From positions 560,907-624,906 of the forward strand of contig JANVCC010009742.1 of NCBI GenBank assembly GCA_025345505.1: 64,000 nucleotides of DNA. The letters run 5' to 3'. Every line of letters begins with the position of its first letter. Positions within the stretch are counted from its first letter, which is position 1. The notes under the pieces were generated by a model, which saw only the letters and a list, made by a program, of their open reading frames with translations, did not search any database and was not told where the DNA came from. The position numbers and the translations under genes were made by a program. Positions 15,827 to 24,900 of this stretch are shown here, in pieces. Origin of the DNA: Todiramphus chloris collaris (taxonomy: Eukaryota > Chordata > Aves > Coraciiformes > Alcedinidae).

Positions 15827-16174
15827 TCAGCCTGCGCTGCTCAAACGCTTGTAATTGGCCCGCAGTGTTTTGCGGCCGGGTCGGAGCGCCGCCTGCGTCG
15901 CTTTATCGACGGTAGCCTGGGCAATGGCGGCGGGCGACTTGCCGCTCCACACATCCAGCCAGAATGTCGCTGCGGAATTCATGACGGAAATCTGCGCCGC
16001 GACGACACCGTCCGTCACCGCCGCCATTTTTTCGGACACGGCCCGGGTGGATTCCGGCTTGGATGACGTCTCCGTCATCCCCTCCAGCATCATCATCGGC
16101 AGGCGCATGGCGATGACCATCGATGCCATCTGCATGTCGTGAACGGGTGTACGGCGCTTCGTCGGAGATTTCAT
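15827..16174 (-). CDS. Phasin-like conserved small protein
   Basis: The start is set at the ATG at 16174 because AAAGGGTCC lies just upstream; a longer frame to 16234 has no ribosome site. The 115-residue product is basic, begins MKSPTKRRTPVHDMQMASMV and is mostly helical, with Ala/Met-rich amphipathic segments (MRLPMMMLEG, TDGVVAAQISVMNSAA) and a basic end KTLRANYKRLSSAG. This pattern fits the phasin-like (granule-associated) small proteins of Rhizobiales, which coat polyhydroxyalkanoate granules or act as helical surface proteins. I infer the role from composition only. It stands alone, between the 45-residue ORF and a 600-base non-coding stretch. Confidence 0.65.
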   Translation of the reverse strand: MKSPTKRRTPVHDMQMASMVIAMRLPMMMLEGMTETSSKPESTRAVSEKMAAVTDGVVAAQISVMNSAATFWLDVWSGKSPAAIAQATVDKATQAALRPGRKTLRANYKRLSSAG

Positions 16175-16589
16175 GCTTTGGACCCTTTTGGTTTGAACGC
16201 CGCATCGACCGGCGGTTTTAGAGCATCGTACCATAAATGGAACGCAGTTCTGTTTCTCGGATGGCGAGACAATCCACTAGGAAGGTAGCGAGGTCGATGC
16301 CTTTCCATCGGACGAAGCTGCCTGACAACGTGGTTGGGTCGGTCATCGTGCTTTCCCGTGCGTTGGAGCCTGGCAAACAGCCATCCGGAAACGCCGGATG
16401 GCGGGCGGTTGAAACCCAGATTGCGGCGGAAAACCGGAGAAAGTCCATTGGAATTCCTTCACGGGAAAATCCGGCGCTTAGAGCCAGTAAAACCGGGAAA
16501 AACCGCACCGCAGTGAATGAATTAATGAAGAAAAATCGCCTAAAGCATTGATCTTTCATCATCCGGCTTGTTACACTACCCCCATGAAC

Positions 16590-16612
16590 ATTGTGACATT
16601 CGGCTTCACAAT
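16590..16612. promoter_or_regulatory. Inverted repeat, possible operator of the transporter operon
   Basis: ATTGTGA and TCACAAT face each other across nine bases, a perfect 7-base inverted repeat, about 180 bases before the binding-protein start. The halves resemble CRP half-sites, but the spacing (9 instead of 6) does not fit CRP. Confidence 0.35.
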
Positions 16613-16629
16613 AGGTTTTCCGGCGTCGT

Positions 16630-16656
16630 TATATCGACAGGTGCTGTCGCGATATA
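16630..16656. promoter_or_regulatory. Stem-loop or operator upstream of the transporter operon
   Basis: TATAT-CGACAG, loop GTG, CTGTCG-CG-ATATA: an 11-bp stem with a two-base bulge, 140 bases before the binding-protein start. It could be a protein-binding palindrome or a leader RNA hairpin. Confidence 0.3.
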
Positions 16657-16794
16657 CCTCATTAATTCAATGAAACCATTGCATTCTGATGCGATAAGGA
16701 TGCCAAATGGCACATAAGCGAACGACTGGGTAAGGCAGTACCAAGTTAAGATTCGTACCGGGTGAACTGTCAAAACGAGTGGGAGACAAAACTG

Positions 16795-17796
16795 ATGAAG
16801 AAGCTGCTTGCTTCAACTTTACTGGCCGCAGGGCTTTTCGGCTTTGCCGGAGCTGCTTCGGCGGCGGGGTGCGGGTCCGTCACCATCGCCAACATGAACT
16901 GGCAGTCAGCGGAAGCGCTGGCTAATCTCGACAAGCTTATACTCAGTGTAGGCTATGGCTGCGATGCCGAACTGGTCGCAGGCGATACGGTTCCAACCTT
17001 CACGTCGATGATCGAAAAGGGACAGCCCGATATCGCGCCGGAAGGCTGGCTCAACGCCGTCAAGGAGCCGCTGGACAAGGCGGTCAAGGAAGGCAAGCTG
17101 GTCTATGCCGCGCCTGCCATCACCGAAGGCGGCACGGAAAGCTGGTGGGTACCCAAATACTTTGCCGATGCGCATCCGGATATCAAGACGATCGCCGATG
17201 CCATGAAGCACCCCGAACTCTTCCCTGCGCCGGAAGACCCCAAGAAGGGCGCCGTGTTCAACTGCCCGTCGGGCTGGGCGTGCCAGATCACCACCGGCAA
17301 TTTCTTCAAGGCCTATGAAGCCGAGAAACACGGCTTCACCCTCGTCGATACGGGATCGGCCGCAGGTCTCGATGGCTCGATTGCCAAGGCCTATGAGCGC
17401 AAGGAAGCCTGGCTCGGTTATTACTGGGGTCCGACGGCCATTCTCGGCAAATACCCCATGGTCAAGCTCGACAATGGCGTGCCGTGGGAAGAAAAGGAAT
17501 GGAAGCGCTGCAACGTCGTTGCCGATTGCCCCGATCCGAAGCCGAACGGCTGGCCGAAGGCCGACATCTACACGATCGTCACCAAGAAATTTGCTGACGC
17601 TGCGGGTCCGGCCTTCGAATACCTGAAGAAGCGCCAGATTTCCAACGAGGAAGCCAACAAGCTCCTCGCCTGGATGGTCGACAATCAGGCAACCGGCGAA
17701 GACGGTGCCAAGTATTACCTGAAGAATAACGAAGCCACGTGGTCGAAGTGGGTTTCTCCGGAAGCCGCTGAAAAGATCAAGGCCGCGGTCAAGTAA
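16795..17796 (+). CDS. Quaternary-amine ABC transporter, periplasmic binding protein (OpuAC family)
   Basis: The start is the ATG at 16795, preceded by GGGAG; an ATG 33 bases upstream is in frame but has no site. The 333-residue product has a clear signal peptide MKKLLASTLLAAGLFGFAGA ending ASAA. The mature part is an OpuAC/ProX-type domain: NMNWQSAEALANLDK at the start, a Trp-containing ligand segment ESWWVPKYF and GYYWGPTAILGKY. Family knowledge: aromatic residues in this fold cage the quaternary ammonium head group. Likely substrates are glycine betaine, proline betaine, choline or a related amine; the choice cannot be read from sequence. It is followed by the permease (116 bases) and ATPase, and sits beside the betaine catabolic genes. 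Confidence 0.92.
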   Translation: MKKLLASTLLAAGLFGFAGAASAAGCGSVTIANMNWQSAEALANLDKLILSVGYGCDAELVAGDTVPTFTSMIEKGQPDIAPEGWLNAVKEPLDKAVKEGKLVYAAPAITEGGTESWWVPKYFADAHPDIKTIADAMKHPELFPAPEDPKKGAVFNCPSGWACQITTGNFFKAYEAEKHGFTLVDTGSAAGLDGSIAKAYERKEAWLGYYWGPTAILGKYPMVKLDNGVPWEEKEWKRCNVVADCPDPKPNGWPKADIYTIVTKKFADAAGPAFEYLKKRQISNEEANKLLAWMVDNQATGEDGAKYYLKNNEATWSKWVSPEAAEKIKAAVK

Positions 17797-17912
17797 CCGC
17801 TGGATGCGGCGGAGATCTTCTTCGCCGCATCGCACCATCCCGAATGGGCCGAACGTTGCCGCGTCCGGTCGCGATGGTCATTTGATGACCCACAAAGAAG
17901 GGGACGCACCAT

Positions 17913-18800
17913 ATGGATTGGTTCTACTCATTCCCGAAAATGAATGACGAGACACTCCGCAATTTGAAAAAAACCATGGATGAGGGCTTCAAGGCCTTCA
18001 CCCGCAGTTACGGCGATGTGATCGAGTCATTTTTCCAGCCGCTGCAATACTTCCTGATCCAGGCCGAAAAATTCATGACGACGACGCCCTGGCCGATCAT
18101 GGTCCTGCTCATCGCCGGCATTGCCTGGCTCGCCAGCCGCAACTGGAAGATCGTTGCCGGAACGGTCCTCACCCTGCTCCTGATCGGCTATTTCGACATG
18201 TGGAGCGATGCGATGAAGACCATCGCGATGATCTTTGTCGGCACCGTCGTCTCCGTCGTTGTCGGCATTCCCATCGGCATCATCATGGCGCGTTCCGACG
18301 GCTTCCAGCGCATCGTCAACCCCATCCTTGACGTCATGCAGACCATGCCGAGCTTCGTCTACCTCATTCCCGTGGTCATGCTGCTCGGCATCGGCAAGGT
18401 GCCCGGCCTCATCGCCGTGGTGATCTACGCCATTCCGCCGATGATCCGCCTGACCAATCTCGGCATCCGGCTCGTCGACAAGGATGTGCTCGAGGCGGCC
18501 GATGCTTTCGGCTCATCGAGCTGGCAACGCCTGAGGAACGTGCAGATCCCCCTCGCCCTGCCCACCATCATGGCCGGCATCAACCAGACGATCATGATGG
18601 CGCTCGCCATGGTGGTCATTGCCTCGATGATCGGCGTCCAGGGCCTCGGCCAGCCGGTTCTGCGTTCGGTCAACGGCCAGTTCTTCTCGCTCGGACTTTT
18701 CAACGGTCTTGCCATTGTCGGCATTGCCATCATTTTTGACCGCGTCAGCCAGGCTTATGGCATGCGCCTTCAAAAGCACCAGGAGGTGGTTCATGGCTGA
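17913..18800 (+). CDS. Quaternary-amine ABC transporter, permease (ProW-like)
   Basis: The 295-residue membrane protein has about seven hydrophobic segments after an 80-residue N-terminal part. The ABC permease coupling loop is EAADAFGSSSWQRLRNVQIP (about residues 194-213), as in ProW/OpuAB/ChoW. The segment MQTMPSFVYLIPVVMLLGIG is typical of betaine permeases. The ATG at 17913 follows an AAGAAGGGGACG stretch. The last eight bases overlap the start of the ATPase gene (ATGGCTGA), so the two subunits are translationally coupled. It forms the inner-membrane channel of the importer whose binding protein is encoded just upstream. Confidence 0.94.
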   Translation: MDWFYSFPKMNDETLRNLKKTMDEGFKAFTRSYGDVIESFFQPLQYFLIQAEKFMTTTPWPIMVLLIAGIAWLASRNWKIVAGTVLTLLLIGYFDMWSDAMKTIAMIFVGTVVSVVVGIPIGIIMARSDGFQRIVNPILDVMQTMPSFVYLIPVVMLLGIGKVPGLIAVVIYAIPPMIRLTNLGIRLVDKDVLEAADAFGSSSWQRLRNVQIPLALPTIMAGINQTIMMALAMVVIASMIGVQGLGQPVLRSVNGQFFSLGLFNGLAIVGIAIIFDRVSQAYGMRLQKHQEVVHG

Positions 18801-19863
18801 TCGTTCCGTTCAGGGCGCCGGTATCCAGATCAAGAATCTCTACAAGATTTTCGGCCAGAAACCGGGAGCTTACGTCGATGCCGTCAAGAAAGGCATGACC
18901 AAGACCGAGCTCAACGAAAAATACAACCACGTGCTCGGCCTGCGCGATATCAATATCGATATGCCCGCCGGCTGCATCCAGGTGGTCATGGGCCTCTCGG
19001 GTTCGGGCAAATCGACGCTGATCCGCCATATCAACCGGCTGATCGATCCGACGGTCGGCGAGGTCATCATCGGCAACGCCGATGTCTGCAAGATGAACCA
19101 GAACGACCTGCGCGAGTTTCGCCGCCACAAGACAGCGATGGTTTTCCAGAAGTTTGCGCTGCTTCCCCACCGCACGGTGCTCGACAACACGGTCTATGGC
19201 CTGGAAATCCAGGGCCTGAGCCGGGCAAAGCAGGAAGAACAGGCCCGCCGCTGGATCGAGCGCGTCGGCCTGAAAGGCTTTGAGGAGAATTATCCCAATC
19301 AGCTTTCGGGCGGCATGCAGCAGCGTGTCGGTCTTGCCCGTGCACTGACCAATGACGCGCCGATCCTGCTCATGGACGAAGCCTTTTCCGCCCTCGATCC
19401 GCTGATCCGTATGGACATGCAGTCCGTCCTGCTCGACCTGCAGAAGGAAATCAAGAAGACCGTCGTGTTCATCACCCACGATCTCGACGAAGCGCTGCGG
19501 CTCGGCGACCGGATCGCCATCCTGCGCGATGGCGAGGTGGTCCAGCAGGGAACGGGACAGGATATCGTCCTGAAGCCGGCGGACGAATATATCTCGAGCT
19601 TCGTCAAGGAAGTGAACCGAGGCCGGGTGATCATGGTCGACACCATCTCGACCAAGGGCGACGGTTCGGCCAATGCAGGCGGCGTGACGGTTATGACCGG
19701 AACAATCCTCGAGGAAGCGGCCAAGACCATGACGGATGCCAACCAGCAGCACGCAACGGTTGTTGATGAGGCCGGCAAACCACTAGGCGTCATCAGCATG
19801 AACAACCTGATCCAGGCGATGGTCACCCCCATCAGCCATCTGACCCATCAAGCGGCGGAGTAG
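18793..19863 (+). CDS. Quaternary-amine ABC transporter, ATPase (ProV-like, with CBS region)
   Basis: The true start is the ATG at 18793 with an ideal AGGAGG site; a frame reaching back to 18709 is only an overlap with the permease. The 356-residue protein has Walker A GLSGSGKST, signature LSGGMQQRVGLARAL, Walker B ILLMDEAFSALDP, the switch histidine in FITHDLDEAL, and a C-terminal part that resembles the CBS region of ProV/OpuAA (about residues 275-345). Family knowledge: such ATPases drive betaine import, and the CBS part can sense ionic strength. It ends the transporter operon; the palindromic repeat B2 follows 8 bases after the stop. Confidence 0.95.
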   Translation: MADRSVQGAGIQIKNLYKIFGQKPGAYVDAVKKGMTKTELNEKYNHVLGLRDINIDMPAGCIQVVMGLSGSGKSTLIRHINRLIDPTVGEVIIGNADVCKMNQNDLREFRRHKTAMVFQKFALLPHRTVLDNTVYGLEIQGLSRAKQEEQARRWIERVGLKGFEENYPNQLSGGMQQRVGLARALTNDAPILLMDEAFSALDPLIRMDMQSVLLDLQKEIKKTVVFITHDLDEALRLGDRIAILRDGEVVQQGTGQDIVLKPADEYISSFVKEVNRGRVIMVDTISTKGDGSANAGGVTVMTGTILEEAAKTMTDANQQHATVVDEAGKPLGVISMNNLIQAMVTPISHLTHQAAE

Positions 19864-19870
19864 GCGTTCC

Positions 19871-20031
19871 CACCCCCCTCTGGGCTGCCGCCCATCTCCC
19901 CCACAAGGGGGGAGATCAGCTGTCATTGCTGTTTCAGCCAATCTTCAACATTGAAAATAATGGCAATGGCGTTGATGCCAATGTGATCTCCCCCCTTGTG
20001 GGGAGATGGGCGGCAGCCCAGAGGGGGGGTG
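19871..20031. repeat. Long palindromic intergenic repeat, copy B2
   Basis: This is the same element as at 2113-2280 but in the reverse orientation: the inner segment next to its right arm (GCGTTGATGCC, then GTGATC) is the reverse complement of that next to the left arm of copy B1. Arms: CACCCCCCTCTGGGCTGCCG and its complement GGCAGCCCAGAGGGGGG. It begins 8 bases after the transporter ATPase stop and may end that transcript. Confidence 0.82.
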
Positions 20032-20373
20032 AAATGTCATTTGGATAGAACTTATCCACGTTCTCCCATCCGCGCTTATCCTTCTCGTGTCCTTTCCGGC
20101 GGGAATGCTTCCGGAAACTTTCGCAAGTCGGGAAAGGATCGGCGCTTCGGCTTCACAGGGAGGAAAACCTGTGCGGTCGGGGAGGTTTGGCTCAATGGTT
20201 GCGCATTGGACGAAATCCTCAAAAACGTCGGGGCGGGTGGTCCCAGGATCGCAAGCATTGCATACCAGAATACCCAAGACCCGCGTTCCAGGGACCGCCC
20301 GTCTTTCCCACCTTTCAGCAGCCAGACGCGACAGCGGGCGTGGCAACGGAGAAGAGCGTTGCAGAACAATCAT
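20032..20373. other. Gene-poor stretch before the first MttB gene
   Basis: No supported gene lies between the two repeats. Frames exist on both strands (for example about 20076-20369 minus), but they lack ribosome sites and run into the repeats. A sub-sequence around 20160-20330 looks structured and could be another repeated or non-coding element; I cannot identify it. Confidence 0.4.
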
Positions 20374-20497
20374 GCGTGGTTCGACAGGCTCACCATGAGG
20401 GAAGTCGAGGATTGCAAGGAGCACTATTCTCGCAACTTTTGCGATTAGCATTGCAACCAAACCACTTCCCTCATGGTGAGCCTGTCGAACCACGCAC
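20374..20497. repeat. Hairpin repeat (family A), copy 2
   Basis: Arms GCGTGGTTCGACAGGCTCAC and GTGAGCCTGTCGAACCACGC. Compared with most copies the left arm has CAGGCT instead of CAAGCT, and the right arm has the matching AGCCTG, so the stem stays paired. The inner part GAGGATTGCAAGGAGCACTA is the shared family core. Confidence 0.92.
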
Positions 20498-20639
20498 CAC
20501 GCACTGTAAACCACGCAACCCGCCCATTTCACCCGTCCGCCACCCATGTCGCTTCCCTTGCGCTCGGCGTCGCTCAGGCCGCGCACGATTGCCCCGTCTC
20601 TGGCGATAGTGGCACCATCGCAAGTGAAGGGCATGAGCT

Positions 20640-22220
20640 ATGAGTGAACCGGCAGCAGACATCGAAATCCCCGCAACGGCACGCGATCATGGCCGGCGTG
20701 GCGGACGCTCCCGCCCCCGCAGCGTTGAAAGCGGTGCTTTCGACCAGCCGCCGTTCCGGCAGCTGAAAATCCCGTTCACGCCAACCAAGATCATCTCCGA
20801 CGACGAACTGGAATCGATCCACAATGCCTCGCTGCGCGTGCTGCAGGAGATCGGTGTCGACGTGCTGCATGATGGTGCGCGCGAGATCATGAAGGCGGCC
20901 GGCGCCGATGTGCGCCCCGGCTCGCAGCGCGTGCATTTCGACAGGGACATGATTCTTGAATATGTCGGCTATGCGCCGTCGGAATTCACCCTGCATGCCC
21001 GCAATCCCGCGCACAATGTGCGCTTCGGCGGCAACAACCTGATTTTCGCGCAGATGGGTTCGGCGCCCAATTGCTCCGACACGGACAATGGCCGGCGCTC
21101 CGGCAACCAGGCGGATTTCCGCAACTTCGTCAAACTGGCGCAGATGCACAACATTATCAACACCACGGGCGGTTATCCCGTCGAGCCGATCGACATCCAT
21201 CCCTCGGTGCGCCACCTCGAATGCATCCGCGATCTCGCCACACTGTCCGACAAGGCCTTCCACATCTATTCGCTCGGCAAGGAACGCAACCTCGACGGCA
21301 TCGAGATCGCCCGCCTTGCCCGCGGCATCAGCCAGGAGCAGCTGCAGAACGAGGCCTCCTGCTACACCATCATCAACACCAATTCGCCGCTGAAGCTCGA
21401 CGTGCCGATGATGGAAGGCATTATCCATATGTCGGGCAACGGCCAGATCGTCATCGTCACGCCATTCACGCTGGCGGGCGCCATGGCGCCGGTGACCATC
21501 GCCGGGGCGCTGGTGCAGCAGAATGCCGAAGCGCTCGCCGGCATCTCCTTCACCCAGATGGTCAGGAAGGGAGCGCCGGTCGGCTATGGCGGCTTCACCT
21601 CCAATGTCGACATGAAATCCGGGGCGCCCGCCTTCGGCACGCCGGAATACATGAAGGCGCAGATGGTCGGCGGCCAGCTTGCCCGCCGCTACAAGATCCC
21701 CTACCGCACCTCCAATGTCTGCGCCGCCAATACGGTCGATGCACAGGCGGCCTATGAATCCGTCTTCTCGCTGTGGGGCGCTATTCAGGGCGGCGGCAAT
21801 TTCATGCTGCATTCCGCCGGCTGGCTGGAAGGCGGCCTCTGCTGCTCCTATGAAAAGATGATCCTCGATTTCGACCTGCTGCAGATGGTGGCCGAGTTCC
21901 TGACCCCGCTCGATCTGTCGGACGACGCGCTGGGCATCGAAGCCATGCGCGATGTCGGCCCCGGTGGCCATTTCTTCGGCACCGCCCACACCCAGTCACG
22001 CTACAAGACGGCGTTCTACGCCCCGATCATTTCCGACTGGCGCAATTACGAGACGTGGCAGGAGGCGGGTTCGCCCACGGCCATCGAGCGCGCCAACCGG
22101 GTCTGGAAGGAGCGGCTCGCCACCTATGAGAAGCCCGCCATCGACCCGGCCATCGAGGAAGAGATCAATGCCTTCGTCGCCCGGCGCAAGGCCGAGGGCG
22201 GCGCGCCGACCGACTTCTGA
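20640..22220 (+). CDS. MttB-superfamily methyltransferase 1 (non-pyrrolysine)
   Basis: The 526-residue protein belongs to the trimethylamine methyltransferase superfamily (Pfam MTTB, PF06253). Family features include VTPFTLAGAMAPVTIAGAL (about residues 273-291), the barrel-strand segment YGGFTSNVDMKSGAPAFG (316-333), HSAGWLEGGL (391-400) and GPGGHFFGTAHT. The frame has no internal amber codon, so it is not a pyrrolysine MttB; such members are known (MtgB) to demethylate glycine betaine or related amines and pass the methyl group to a corrinoid protein. The substrate here is unknown. The N-terminus has an Arg/Gly-rich tail (residues 15-27, six Arg in 13) shared in style with other proteins of the locus. 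The flavoprotein gene follows after 64 bases. Confidence 0.92.
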   Translation: MSEPAADIEIPATARDHGRRGGRSRPRSVESGAFDQPPFRQLKIPFTPTKIISDDELESIHNASLRVLQEIGVDVLHDGAREIMKAAGADVRPGSQRVHFDRDMILEYVGYAPSEFTLHARNPAHNVRFGGNNLIFAQMGSAPNCSDTDNGRRSGNQADFRNFVKLAQMHNIINTTGGYPVEPIDIHPSVRHLECIRDLATLSDKAFHIYSLGKERNLDGIEIARLARGISQEQLQNEASCYTIINTNSPLKLDVPMMEGIIHMSGNGQIVIVTPFTLAGAMAPVTIAGALVQQNAEALAGISFTQMVRKGAPVGYGGFTSNVDMKSGAPAFGTPEYMKAQMVGGQLARRYKIPYRTSNVCAANTVDAQAAYESVFSLWGAIQGGGNFMLHSAGWLEGGLCCSYEKMILDFDLLQMVAEFLTPLDLSDDALGIEAMRDVGPGGHFFGTAHTQSRYKTAFYAPIISDWRNYETWQEAGSPTAIERANRVWKERLATYEKPAIDPAIEEEINAFVARRKAEGGAPTDF

Positions 22221-22284
22221 CCGCTGCACCGGACTCAAATTCTCAACACGTTGAATCACATTTCCATACAAGAGGCATAAGTGA

Positions 22285-24861
22285 ATGAAATCGCACGTTA
22301 AAGCAGTAGTCATTGGCGGCGGCGTAGTCGGATGTTCGGTCCTTTACCATCTCGCCCGTGCCGGCTGGACCGATGTCCTGCTGATCGAACGCTCGGAGCT
22401 GACGTCGGGATCGTCCTGGCACGCGGCAGGCGGTTTCCACACGCTGAACGGCGATCCCAACGTCGCCAAGCTGCAGGCCTATACGGTCAGCCTCTACAAG
22501 GAAATCGAAGAACTCTCCGGCCAGTCCTGCGGCCTGCACCTGACCGGCGGCGTGATGATGGCCGACAGTCCCGAACGCATGGACTTCCTGCGCCTTGCCC
22601 ATGCGCGCGGCCGCTATCTCGGCATGGATACGGAGCTGATCACCCCTTCCGAAGCCAAGGCCATGTTCCCGCTGATGGACGAAACCAATTTCGTCGGCGC
22701 CATGTGGGACCCGGTCGAAGGCCACCTCGATCCATCCGGCACCACCCACGCCTATGCCAAGGCCGCCCGCAAGCTGGGTGCTGAAATCTCCCTGCGCAAC
22801 CGCGTCGTCGAACTGACGCAGGATGTCGACGGCACCTGGAATGTCGTCACCGAACAGGGAACCGTGAAGGCCGAACATGTGGTCAATTGCGGCGGCCTGT
22901 GGGCACGCGAAGTCGGCCGCATGGTCGGCCTCGAACTGCCGGTTCTGGCGATGGAGCACATGTATCTCCTCACGGAAGACGTGCCTGAGGTGATGGAGTT
23001 CAACCAGTCGACCGGACGCGAACTGATCGGCGTCATGGATTTCAAGGGCGAGATCTATACGCGGCAGGAACGCAACGGCATCCTGCTCGGCACCTATGAA
23101 AAGGCGGCCAAGCCGTGGTCGCCGGTCAACACCCCGTGGGATTTCGGCCATGAACTGCTGGCCCCGGATATCGACCGCATTGCCCCCTCCCTCGAAGTCG
23201 GCTTCAAGCATTTTCCCGGCATCGAGAAAGCCGGCATCAAGCAGATCATCAACGGCCCCTTCACCTTTGCGCCGGATGGCAACCCGCTCGTCGGCCCCGT
23301 TCCCGGCCTGACCAATTACTGGACCGCCTGCGCCGTCATGGCCGGGTTCAGCCAGGGTGGCGGCGTCGGCCTCGCGCTTTCCAACTGGATGGTGCACGGC
23401 GAACCCGGCTTCGATGTCTGGGGCATGGATGTCGCCCGCTTCGGCGAATGGGCCACGCTGCGCTATACCAACGCCAAGGTGCGCGAAAACTACTCGCGCC
23501 GTTTCTCCATCCGCTTCCCCAACGAGGAACTGCCCGCCGCCCGGCCGCAGCAGACCACGCCGCTCTATGACACCATGCTGGCGCAGAATGCCGTCATGGG
23601 CGATTCCTGGGGTCTGGAAACCCCGCTCTGGTTCGCACCCAAGGGCACCGAAGCCAAAGATATCGTTTCCTATCACCGCTCCAACGATTTCGAGCACATC
23701 GGCAATGAGGTCCGCGCCACGCGCGAGCGGGTCGGCGTCACCGAAATCGCCAACTTCGCCAAATACGAAGTCACCGGCAGCGGTGCGGAAGCCTTCCTGT
23801 CGCGCCTGATGACCAACACGATGCCGAAAGCCGGGCGTCTGGTCCTCACCCCCATGCTGAACGAGAGGGGCAAGCTGATCGGCGATTTCACCATCGCCAA
23901 GGCTGCTGAAGACCGTTTTCTGATCTGGGGCTCGTCCGCCGCTCAGCGCTATCACATGCGCTGGTTCCAGCGGCACCAGCCGAAAGACGGGTCGGTGCAT
24001 ATCCACCGCTTCGACCAGACGCTGGTCGGCCTGTCCATCGCCGGACCGAAAGCGCGCGACCTTCTCGCCAAACTCGTCGATGAGGACGTGTCGAACGCTG
24101 CCTTCCGGTTCATGGATTTCCGCGAAATGGCCGTCGGCGGTGCGCCCTGCAAGGTCAACCGCATTTCCTATACCGGCGATCTCGGCTACGAAATCTGGAT
24201 GGAGCCGGCCTATCAGCGGCTGGTCTACGCCGCCATCAAGGCTGCAGGCGAAGAATTCGGCATCGTCGATTTCGGCATGCGTGCGCTGCTCTCCATGCGG
24301 CTTGAGAAGAATTTCCCGACCTGGTTCCGCGAACTGCGCCCGATCTACGGCGTTTATGAAGGCTCGATGGATCGTTTCATCAAGCTTGGCAAGAACGACT
24401 TCATCGGCCGCGAGGCCGCGGCGCAGGAAAAGGCCGAATTTGACGCCGGCACCAGCAAGAAGCTGCGGCGGGTCTCGCTGATCATCGACGTTCCGCACGG
24501 CAATGGCGCTGCCGATGTCATGGGCGACGAGCCGATCTGGGCCAGGGTCAGCAAGGATTACGGCGTCGTCGAGGCCGGGCATGGCATCGGCGCGCCGCGC
24601 TTCAACGATGCGGGCGCGGTCGTGTCCTTCGAGGGCGACAAGGGTGCGGTGCAAGGTGAATGGCGTGTGGTCGGATGGGTCACATCGGGTGGCTATGCCC
24701 ATCATGTCGGCCATTCCATGGCGCAGGGCTATGTGCCCGCCGAGCTTGCCGACAACGAGAATGCCGGGCTGTTCGAGGTCGAGATTTTGGGTCTTCGCCG
24801 CGCCGCCCGCATCAACATCGAACCGCCGTTCGATCCATCCGGCGCCAAAATGCGCGGGTGA
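22285..24861 (+). CDS. Dimethylglycine/sarcosine dehydrogenase-type flavoprotein 1 (DAO + GcvT domains)
   Basis: The 858-residue protein has an N-terminal FAD-binding oxidase domain (VIGGGVVGCSVLYHL at 9-23) and SGSSWHAAGG at 41-50. His46 sits where dimethylglycine dehydrogenase carries FAD covalently. A FAO_M-like middle part and C-terminal GcvT aminomethyltransferase domains (about 440-850) follow, with SYTGDLGYEIW typical of folate-binding GcvT. Family knowledge: these enzymes oxidise an N-methyl group and pass the one-carbon unit to tetrahydrofolate. It lies 64 bases after MttB gene 1, with an AGAGG site, so it may handle the demethylated product of that enzyme. A second paralogue lies at 45707-48265. 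Exact substrate unknown. Confidence 0.92.
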   Translation: MKSHVKAVVIGGGVVGCSVLYHLARAGWTDVLLIERSELTSGSSWHAAGGFHTLNGDPNVAKLQAYTVSLYKEIEELSGQSCGLHLTGGVMMADSPERMDFLRLAHARGRYLGMDTELITPSEAKAMFPLMDETNFVGAMWDPVEGHLDPSGTTHAYAKAARKLGAEISLRNRVVELTQDVDGTWNVVTEQGTVKAEHVVNCGGLWAREVGRMVGLELPVLAMEHMYLLTEDVPEVMEFNQSTGRELIGVMDFKGEIYTRQERNGILLGTYEKAAKPWSPVNTPWDFGHELLAPDIDRIAPSLEVGFKHFPGIEKAGIKQIINGPFTFAPDGNPLVGPVPGLTNYWTACAVMAGFSQGGGVGLALSNWMVHGEPGFDVWGMDVARFGEWATLRYTNAKVRENYSRRFSIRFPNEELPAARPQQTTPLYDTMLAQNAVMGDSWGLETPLWFAPKGTEAKDIVSYHRSNDFEHIGNEVRATRERVGVTEIANFAKYEVTGSGAEAFLSRLMTNTMPKAGRLVLTPMLNERGKLIGDFTIAKAAEDRFLIWGSSAAQRYHMRWFQRHQPKDGSVHIHRFDQTLVGLSIAGPKARDLLAKLVDEDVSNAAFRFMDFREMAVGGAPCKVNRISYTGDLGYEIWMEPAYQRLVYAAIKAAGEEFGIVDFGMRALLSMRLEKNFPTWFRELRPIYGVYEGSMDRFIKLGKNDFIGREAAAQEKAEFDAGTSKKLRRVSLIIDVPHGNGAADVMGDEPIWARVSKDYGVVEAGHGIGAPRFNDAGAVVSFEGDKGAVQGEWRVVGWVTSGGYAHHVGHSMAQGYVPAELADNENAGLFEVEILGLRRAARINIEPPFDPSGAKMRG

Positions 24862-24883
24862 TTGGGTCGTTGCAGAATCTGTG

Positions 24884-24898
24884 GTGCGTGGTTCGTGG
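24884..24898 (+). repeat. Fragment of hairpin repeat A
   Basis: GTGCGTGGTTCGTGG is identical to the first 15 bases of the left arm of copy 4 (near 38904). No second arm follows. It lies in the 39-base gap between the flavoprotein gene and the convergent PhnD-like gene. Confidence 0.4.
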
Positions 24899-24900
24899 AT

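Larger units (their letters stand above)
16175..16794. other. Long upstream region of the betaine transporter operon
   Basis: These 620 bases hold no convincing gene. Overlapping frames on both strands (16218-16562) lack ribosome sites and family features. Visible structure: a perfect 8-bp hairpin CCATCCGG/CCGGATGG at about 16380-16400, the inverted repeat at 16590-16612 and the stem at 16630-16656. The length is more than a simple promoter needs and suggests regulatory content for the transporter genes. Confidence 0.5.

Noticed and set aside
16218-16562. Overlapping frames of about 100 codons on both strands
   Set aside because: No good ribosome site for the full frames and no family features; a 42-codon piece starting near 16346 on the minus strand remains only a remote possibility.
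16590-16612. CRP binding site
   Set aside because: The halves fit (TGTGA/TCACA) but are nine bases apart instead of six.
19945-20634. Several frames of 60-230 codons between transporter and MttB 1
   Set aside because: They run through repeat B2 and hairpin copy 2 and encode repeat peptides such as FDKLTMREV; no support as genes.
22243-24714. Long open frame (about 823 codons) on the minus strand
   Set aside because: Antisense to flavoprotein 1; no family motif and no ribosome site.
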